Assembly (NCBI RefSeq): GCF_963169125.1
Contig: NC_084796.1
Location: 216,714,448 to 216,778,447, forward strand
Reading direction: 5' to 3'
Source of the DNA: Humulus lupulus
Lineage: Eukaryota; Streptophyta; Magnoliopsida; Rosales; Cannabaceae
DNA: 64,000 nt
Under the pieces are notes generated by a model. The model was not told the origin of the DNA, made no database searches, and worked only from the letters and a program-made list of their open reading frames with translations. The translations under genes and the position numbers were made by a program. Shown here one piece after another: positions 58,535 to 64,000 of this stretch (the first letter of the stretch is position 1; every line of letters begins with the position of its first letter).

Positions 58535-58880
58535 GTATGTATCTCTCCCAGCTTGAATTAAAATTGGTATAATAGGAGGTAATACTATGAATGAATAGGA
58601 TGGAGTTCACGTTTAAGTTACACACATTGACTATTCTTGAGTTATGTTTAGTTCCATGATATTACTAGTGTATTAATAATATGACATTTCCTCCTTTCCA
58701 TGATATGTGAACTATTTGTTTAAACAACTTGATTGGAGAAGTAATTATAATCTTTGCTTTGTGCAAATTAGTTGTTCTTATTTATCATTTTACGTAAAAG
58801 TAGATTAATTTGTGTTAGGATAAGCTCGGTTATTTGTTCCACTAAATTATGCTTGTTCCGTATATCCTGGATAATTGCAG

Positions 58881-59073
58881 GCTTCTTACTGAATTGACTT
58901 TGTTGTACTGCCAAAGGATTAGCAACCGTGCCCTTCTCGAGATTGGAAGGGGTTGCAAGCTCTTACAAGCGCTTGATTTAGTCGATTGCTCAAGTATTGG
59001 AGATGAAGCAATTTGTTATATAGCCAAAGGCTGCAGGAATTTGAAGAAGCTTCACATTCGTCGATGCTATGAG
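58881..59073 (+). pseudogene. F-box/LRR (FBL4-like) LRR exon C
   Basis: Acceptor TTGCAG, then LLTELTLLYCQRISNRALLE, CKLLQALDLVDCSSIGDEAI and CRNLKKLHIRRCYE, ending at a GAG/GTACGT donor. No stop. The remaining LRR exons of the source gene are absent. Downstream sequence 59074-59981 is intronic and contains the unlocated join to the topoisomerase fragment. Confidence 0.87.
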
Positions 59074-59981
59074 GTACGTTCTCTTTCTCACTTATTAATT
59101 ACATCGTTTATAAGTATTCCTTCTCCCATGAGATCCATTTGTATACACCTTCCAATTTTTTATTTAATGTTGTTTAAACAAAATTTTTAAAGTAAATATG
59201 ATACTTGTTGACAAGCTTAATACCGTATCATTGTTACTGAAGAATGCTTCATTGTTTATACGATGTATTTGATTGCCTTTTGTTAAAAAGTTTTCTTTTA
59301 GTGGTCGGTCTGGTAGTTACCATGTGAATTATTAGTGACAGCATATATATCGCTCTCTTGATTTCCATGCTTTATGTGCTCTATATGCTGTCACAGGTAC
59401 AATTTTTTGTTCTCCTTTTTAATCTACTCTCGAATTATTTTTACTCCGCAATGATGCATTCCAATTTTCTTACTTAATTTATTTCTGTGCATACCTTTTT
59501 TTTCTTGATTTCTTTATTGTACACTTACCTGCCCCCCTCTCTTTCCCTACTTCCTTTGGGGTTTGAAAAAGCTTTCTTAAAAGTCATCTTTTACATCATA
59601 TTAGCTATCTGTTTCTTTGGATATAAAAAATATCTCTTATAGATTCTAGGCCATTGGATCTTATATATATCTTACATCATGCAGCTATGTTTACATGCAC
59701 ACAAGCATATGTAGTGCTCTTTATTGCTTCTTACATTATGATATTATATTTATATGCACATAATCATATGTTTATGATTCCACTACTCTTAAGACCATTG
59801 AGATTCATTCAAAGAGTGAATTTATAATAATTTAGGATCAAAATATTGTATTATTATGTGAATCTATTTGGTGTGTTTCATTTTCTTATCTGAGTAATGG
59901 CCCTTGAGCTTATGTTGTGTTTCATTTTTCTTCATTTGTTATCTTTTTTGCTAACATACTCTTTTGACCATTTCTCTACAG

Positions 59982-60048
59982 GATCACAGAGAAAGTGAAT
60001 GACAGGTGGCAGGTTTGTGTGAGCCTTAGTGATGGGCAATTTCAACAG
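59982..60048 (+). pseudogene. DNA topoisomerase II exon fragment 1
   Basis: After TCTCTACAG the frame ITEKVNDRWQVCVSLSDGQF matches the transducer region of plant topoisomerase II, ending CAACAG/GTATTT. The source enzyme passes one DNA duplex through another in an ATP-dependent way in the nucleus. Confidence 0.85.
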
Positions 60049-60141
60049 GTATTTGAATTTTTATGTTAAATGAGAGTACTTTCATGTTGTTCTGCACTTT
60101 TAAGGGTGATTTATTCTTATTGTTTTCTCTTGTTAAACCGG

Positions 60142-60412
60142 GTTAGCTTTGTAAATTCGATTGCCATAATTAAGGGTGGAACTCATGTAGATCACGTCAC
60201 AAGTCAGATCACTAATCATGTCATGATTCTTGTAAATAAGAAGAACAAGAATGCCAACTTGAAAGCCCACAATGTGAAGAATTATATATGGGTTTTTGTC
60301 AATGCTATTATTGACAATCCTGCTTTTGATTCTCAAACTAAAGAAACTCTTACCATTCGTCCAAGCAGTTTTGGGTCTAAATGTGAACTCCCACCAGAGT
60401 TCTTAAAGAAAG
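60142..60412 (+). pseudogene. DNA topoisomerase II exon fragment 2
   Basis: The frame VSFVNSIAIIKGGTHVDHVT, TNHVMILVNKKNKNANLK, NYIWVFVNAIIDNPAFDSQT, KETLTIRPSSFGSKCELPPE continues the topoisomerase II transducer. The base pair before GTTAGC is GG where the acceptor AG is expected, so splicing may be damaged. The exon ends AAAG/GTTCGA in phase with fragment 3. The initial Met of the longer frame is not biological. Confidence 0.88.
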
Positions 60413-60501
60413 GTTCGAGAAGCTCTTTGCTTGTTTATGTAGATGCACTCTTATCATTACTTTCTGTATCTTTGTTTATGTTTTACCTTTTAAACTTGCA
60501 G

Positions 60502-60701
60502 TGGCAAAGTCTGGCATTGTGGATAGTCTTCTTTCCTGGGCCAACTTCAATCAGATTAAGGATCTTAAGAAAACAGATGGAGCTAAGACAGAAAGGGTTC
60601 ACAATATCAATAAGCTGGAGGATGCTAATAAAGTCGAAGGAAGGAACTCTGAAAAATGTACCTTGATTTTGACTGAAGGAGATTCGGCCAAAGCTCTAGC
60701 A
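60502..60701 (+). pseudogene. DNA topoisomerase II exon fragment 3
   Basis: After ACTTGCAG: VAKSGIVDSLLSWANFNQIK, KLEDANKVEGRNSEKCTLIL, TEGDSAKALA, then GTAAGT. EGDSA is the start of the TOPRIM metal-binding domain, and the fragment stops right after it. No stop codon. The ATPase N-terminus, the active-site Tyr region and C-terminus are absent. Confidence 0.88.
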
Positions 60702-61025
60702 GTAAGTTGAATGGCTTCAACAATTAGTTCATTCATAATCGGAACTTGCATTAGATTTCATTTTAACTCATTAATATTTTAGAGTTTCTTTTCAAAGGTA
60801 AATGAATCTATCTTTTTCTCAGTTATGATTTTTTAATTTATTTCATGAGAGAGTAGTATTTCTCTTCATGTATATGTATTTGTAGCCTCTTATAACCCAG
60901 TATTTCTATTGAAATTGCTTCAATCTCTTAAATTTCTCTAATCGTCATATTTCTCTAGACTGATGCAGCTATTTCTGGTCTACTTATTTCCATTGTCCTT
61001 ATCTTCTTTAAATTTATTTAAACAG
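60702..61025 (+). other. Intron/junction between topoisomerase and mannosidase pieces
   Basis: Non-coding, T-rich, ends at a TTAAACAG acceptor. The join between the two source genes lies within it. Confidence 0.5.
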
Positions 61026-61132
61026 TGTTAATTATTCAATATCAGTTACTGCCCACCAACAAAAGAAGACATTCCAGAAGGGAAAAGTTTGGTAAAATTT
61101 TGAGATTTCCTTACCCTTCAATGGATACTAAG
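61026..61132 (+). pseudogene. Alpha-mannosidase (GH38, lysosomal-type) exon fragment i
   Basis: The frame reads C, stop (TAA, probably from CAA), LFNISYCPPTKEDIPEGKSL, matching the plant GH38 alpha-mannosidase segment before the middle domain. After SLV the match is lost and a stop occurs. A donor-like AAG/GTGAGA closes the piece. The source enzyme trims alpha-mannose from glycans in the vacuole or apoplast. Confidence 0.7.
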
Positions 61133-61384
61133 GTGAGATTTTTAATTTTTCATTGTGTGAGAATCACAATTTCCACCAGGTTAATGATGTCAATTTCTTA
61201 ACCCAGTAGTTATATATTATAAAATCAGGCAAGCCAACCACAAATGGGCACTAAAAATGGAATGCTAACTTAAGTTTATATGTCAATTTTACATCTGTAA
61301 GGAACTTTTTTATTTCTTTTCTCTGACTTGACAAAAAAATTTGCATGCTAAAATAATGCTCATTTGATTGTCATATATTACAAG

Positions 61385-61450
61385 GTTGATGTACCAATAC
61401 AACAGAGCTATCTCTGGTATGGTTCAAGCACTGGTGATTCTGATTCTCAG
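61385..61450 (+). pseudogene. Alpha-mannosidase (GH38) exon fragment iii (out of order)
   Basis: The frame VDVPIQQSYLWYGSSTGDSD-SQ follows a CAAG acceptor. The expected donor after CAG reads ATAAGC, so GT has changed to AT. In the source gene this exon follows the one now found at 63499-63629. Numbering here is by source-gene order. Confidence 0.82.
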
Positions 61451-61542
61451 ATAAGCACTTCATGTGCTATGGTTGTCGAGTTATTCAAGTCCCAAATTTG
61501 TCCAAGCAATGCCTTCAGTACTTAAAATGACCTGTCTTGCAG

Positions 61543-61602
61543 GCTTCAGGGGCATACATTTTCCGGCCTAATGGGGCACCTCCAACTGTTGTTTGAAGAT
61601 CA
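61543..61602 (+). pseudogene. Alpha-mannosidase (GH38) exon fragment iv
   Basis: After GTCTTGCAG: ASGAYIFRPNGAPPTVV, then TGA where relatives have Ser, then RS before a CAG/TAAGCA-like site. The intron between 61450 and 61542 is short and of normal plant composition. Confidence 0.82.
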
Positions 61603-63498
61603 GTAAGCACTTTCTTGCAGTTCAATGTATATATATATATTATTATTTTTTTCTATAAAATATTATCAGGCCAATTTATGATAATAAGCTTTGAAAACAA
61701 ATTAGTTGAAGTGGTATATATATGTGGTTCTTATGTATTTTTCCAGAAGTCCTTTTTTGGTCCCAGTTTCCTTGATTTCTTGAGTCATTGGTGTTTCTAG
61801 GATGCTAGTCCATATTGTATATTAACTGGAGAGAAGCTTCAAAATCAAATTCTTGATTTATGTTTCCCTGATGCAGTTGCAATTATATTTTAACTCCAAT
61901 GGTTCTAGCAGTGTTTCCCGAAGATTTAGTGTTACACTGTTGCTTTTGTTACTCCTTATTTAGGATTTATTCATTTTTTAAATGTTAAGGAACCTACACC
62001 AATATGTGTCTATTGTTACATTTTCAATATCAGACAAATATTTTCTATAAATTTTCACGTCTTAAGGGCATAGCTGAAAGTGCATTACAGAAAGATATAT
62101 TTACTACTGCTATAAATAGAATGAATACACATATATTGGTAGATAACTTATGTTGTAAACTTATAACTAATCTAACTCATGAAACTCAGAAAGTAGAAGT
62201 TGGTATGGAGGTTAAGAAAGTGTTCCTTACAGAATAACTGCTCTTGGCTCTCATATTTTTTGTGTGTATGTGTATGTGCATATAATTTAAATAAATGAAG
62301 AAAAAAAGAGGAAGAGAAAATTGTATCTTGTAAGGTATATGCTGTAACAGGGCTGTGTTATCTATTTGGAGAAATATAACTAGGAAATTTCTCTAACCTA
62401 GGCTAAATACATGATAGTTTGGATTCCAAGTGGGTTAATGAAATCTTTTATAGATCTTTGATAAGTTTTAAGCATCTCCATTTTTTTTGTCTTTAGCACA
62501 TATAATCATTAAGTTGTGCAAAATAGCTAGTGGTATGAGGTTCATCTCATTTGAGGTTCATGCATATCTATCTAATAATCTATTTGGCTGTAAGGGAAAT
62601 TAAATTTAAAATTTGTACAACCAAAATAGCTTATAAATGAATGATTGTTTGTCTTTTAGTTTCAAAATCAAATCCTAGGCTGAATAAGAAATATCTTCCA
62701 AGGTTCAGTAAAAAGAAGAACATGATTATTGATCAAGTAGAGAGAAAAAGGGAGGAATTATAGATTTGTCTTGTTAGAACTTATCAATGAGAAGTGGAAA
62801 AGAAACATGAAGAGGGTAGGAAAAGTCAATTTTGGTTGCTATTTGGTAACTAGAAAGTAGTATTTTAGTTTTGAATATTTAATGGAGAGTTAATATTATT
62901 GGAAAAGTATGCTCTGATTTTGGTGTTTTAGTTTTGAATATTTAATGGAGAGTTACTAAGTTGTAGCAAGAAGTTGAAAATTGGATCCTATTGTTTGGAG
63001 TAGAAATACATGTGTTTTAGTGTTTTTTTTCATGTAAACAGAAAATCATGGATTCCCTGTACTTTTTAGCTTAAGAAATTTGCTCGTCATGTCTCATTTT
63101 CTGTTTCTTGTGAACCTTTGTTATTGACACCGAGTTAGATGCATTTTTTACTGACTCAGGTCAAAAGAACACTAGAATTAAGGCAAAGTATTTAAGTTTA
63201 GACAATGTTACAAAGAACTTGATAAAGTTCTATGCACAAGCTTACTTGGGACAATCACCAAAACAAGCTCCAAAGTATTGGCTTCATTTTCAATTTTCTG
63301 TACTATCACTTGGTTGGAATACTTACTTTGTCTCAAAGGCATAAAGTACAGGTAATTGAGTTCAAACTTGCTAGTCAAATTATATTGAACATATAGTTGA
63401 TTCTTATGAAGCTCACCATTAAGATACAATATCATACAGTATGCATAAAGAGGCATTAATTGTTTAATTGCTCTGGTTTCTTTTTCAAACTATTGCAG
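61603..63498 (+). other. Non-coding stretch between mannosidase pieces
   Basis: No recognised gene. An open frame at about 62004-62237 (GIAESALQKDIFTTAINRMN) has a biased, non-repetitive composition but matches nothing I know. The 63456-63208 minus frame is not supported. The region may be intron, intergenic filler or another captured piece. Confidence 0.45.
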
Positions 63499-63629
63499 TA
63501 AACAGGAATTTACTCTCCAAGATAAAGAATCCACAAAATGATACCATTGAAGTTGGGCCTAGAGATTTAAAGCTGACCTTTTCGTCTACCTCAGGACAAC
63601 TAAAACAGATGTACAATTCTAAAACTGAG
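63499..63629 (+). pseudogene. Alpha-mannosidase (GH38) exon fragment ii (displaced)
   Basis: After ATTGCAG the frame NRNLLSKIKNPQNDTIEVGP, RDLKLTFSSTSGQLKQMYNS, KTE is open and ends at GAG/GTAAGT. In source genes it is followed directly by VDVP, the exon now located 2.1 kb upstream at 61385. The intron start after it shares 84 bp with 61197-61280. Confidence 0.85.
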
Positions 63630-63669
63630 GTAAGTTGTTTAATTTCATATAGTAACCATGGAAATATGT

Positions 63670-63753
63670 CTTAACCCAGTAGTTACATATTATAAAATCA
63701 GGCAAGCCAACCACAAATGGGCACTAAAAATGGAATGCTAACTTAAGTTTATA
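63670..63753 (+). repeat. 84-bp intron segment duplicated from 61197-61280
   Basis: The two 84-bp segments (CTTAACCCAGTAGTTA...ACTTAAGTTTATA) differ at one base only. They lie after mannosidase exon ii and before exon iii, so both derive from the same intron. The rest to 64000 is non-coding; an acceptor-like TTTTACAG near 63798 precedes a short unassigned stretch. Confidence 0.92.
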
Positions 63754-64000
63754 CCTCAGGACTTCTGATCTGTTATCTAATTTCATGCATTTTACAGGTT
63801 GAAGATTGCATTCCCCAGTTTTAACCTGTTCCTGAATTTTGGTTTTAGTCTCTCTAGCTCTTAATTTCCATCTCTCAGAACTATAGTACTAAATTTCTAA
63901 TTCAAATTATTTAGGAACCACTTGAAATGATAGTAGAATTCTTCTATGGTGTATATTTCTAATATAACACATAAAGGAATATATAGATTGTCATGTTCTG

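Larger units (their letters stand above)
56276..64000 (+). mobile_element. Putative Pack-CACTA element carrying captured gene fragments (right end outside window)
   Basis: The left limit is inferred from CACTACACCAAATACCCC at 56276, located inside retrotransposon leader sequence. From 56590 onward, pieces of at least four unrelated plant genes follow on the plus strand with intron sequence retained. No transposase gene is present before 64000. DNA-level capture of several genes in one orientation is known for CACTA, Mutator-like and Helitron elements; CACTA is preferred because of the terminus. Without the right end this stays a hypothesis. Confidence 0.6.

Noticed and set aside
56592..63629. 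Retroposed (processed) gene copies
   Set aside because: Introns with splice sites are present, so capture was at DNA level.
56276..64000. Helitron as carrier of the gene fragments
   Set aside because: No TC start after an A/T target or CTRR hairpin end was seen, while a CACTA-like terminus is present. It is not fully excluded because the right end is missing.

Overview
This window is plant nuclear DNA from a repeat-rich, probably eudicot, genome. The evidence is nested Ty1/copia and Ty3/gypsy LTR retrotransposons of plant lineages (Tekay/Del-like and Tat-like), an En/Spm-type CACTA transposon with TNP2, DUF4216 and Ulp1-type genes, and fragments of typical plant genes with GT-AG introns. I see no intact host gene, tRNA or rRNA. 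Every coding relic carries stops or frameshifts, or is truncated.

Region 1 (1-18663). An LTR of a copia family (1-746) adjoins a truncated antisense Ty3/gypsy relic (747-3580, resuming at 18504-18663). A copia element (3581-18498, target duplication ATACA) sits in that gypsy sequence. Its 3' LTR was hit exactly in the TATA box by an 8.4-kb CACTA transposon (9538-17950, target duplication ATA). The CACTA carries a TNP2-like transposase and a second gene ending in a C48/Ulp1 cysteine peptidase, both on the minus strand, between palindromic subterminal repeat arrays.

Region 2 (18664-26092). A 1.9-kb gypsy LTR on the plus strand (LTR-A) is followed by a minus-strand leader, primer-binding site and probable 3.7-kb LTR of a different gypsy element with an unrecognised short ORF. 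AT-rich DNA without genes follows.

Region 3 (26093-40463). This is a complete 14.4-kb Tat-like gypsy element with CTTTT target duplications and two LTRs about 98% identical. Its gag-pol is one reading frame of about 6.2 kb with seven nonsense codons and no frameshift. Downstream of pol lies a multi-exon antisense gene with its own TATA box, a PF04195-like domain, a glutamine-rich tract and a long coiled coil.

Region 4 (40464-54300). A CACTA-like terminus, copies of a CACTA-derived noncoding module, and a 1,840-bp copia solo LTR (TTAAC duplication) come first. Then follows a second Tat-like element that keeps LTR, gag, protease and the antisense gene but has lost RT, RNase H and integrase. 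It contains an exact 7 x 50 bp tandem array.

Region 5 (54300-64000). A second copy of the LTR-A family with a good primer-binding site (LTR-B) is interrupted about 70 bp inside by sequence starting with a CACTA-like terminus. From there to the window end lies a same-strand mosaic of host gene pieces: F-box/LRR (FBL4-like) exon 1, a RING-between-RING E3 ligase, FBL4-like LRR exons, DNA topoisomerase II exons and lysosomal-type alpha-mannosidase exons. Introns and mostly canonical splice sites are retained. This looks like a multi-gene-capture (Pack-CACTA type) transposon and is the most interesting object here. Its right end lies outside the window.
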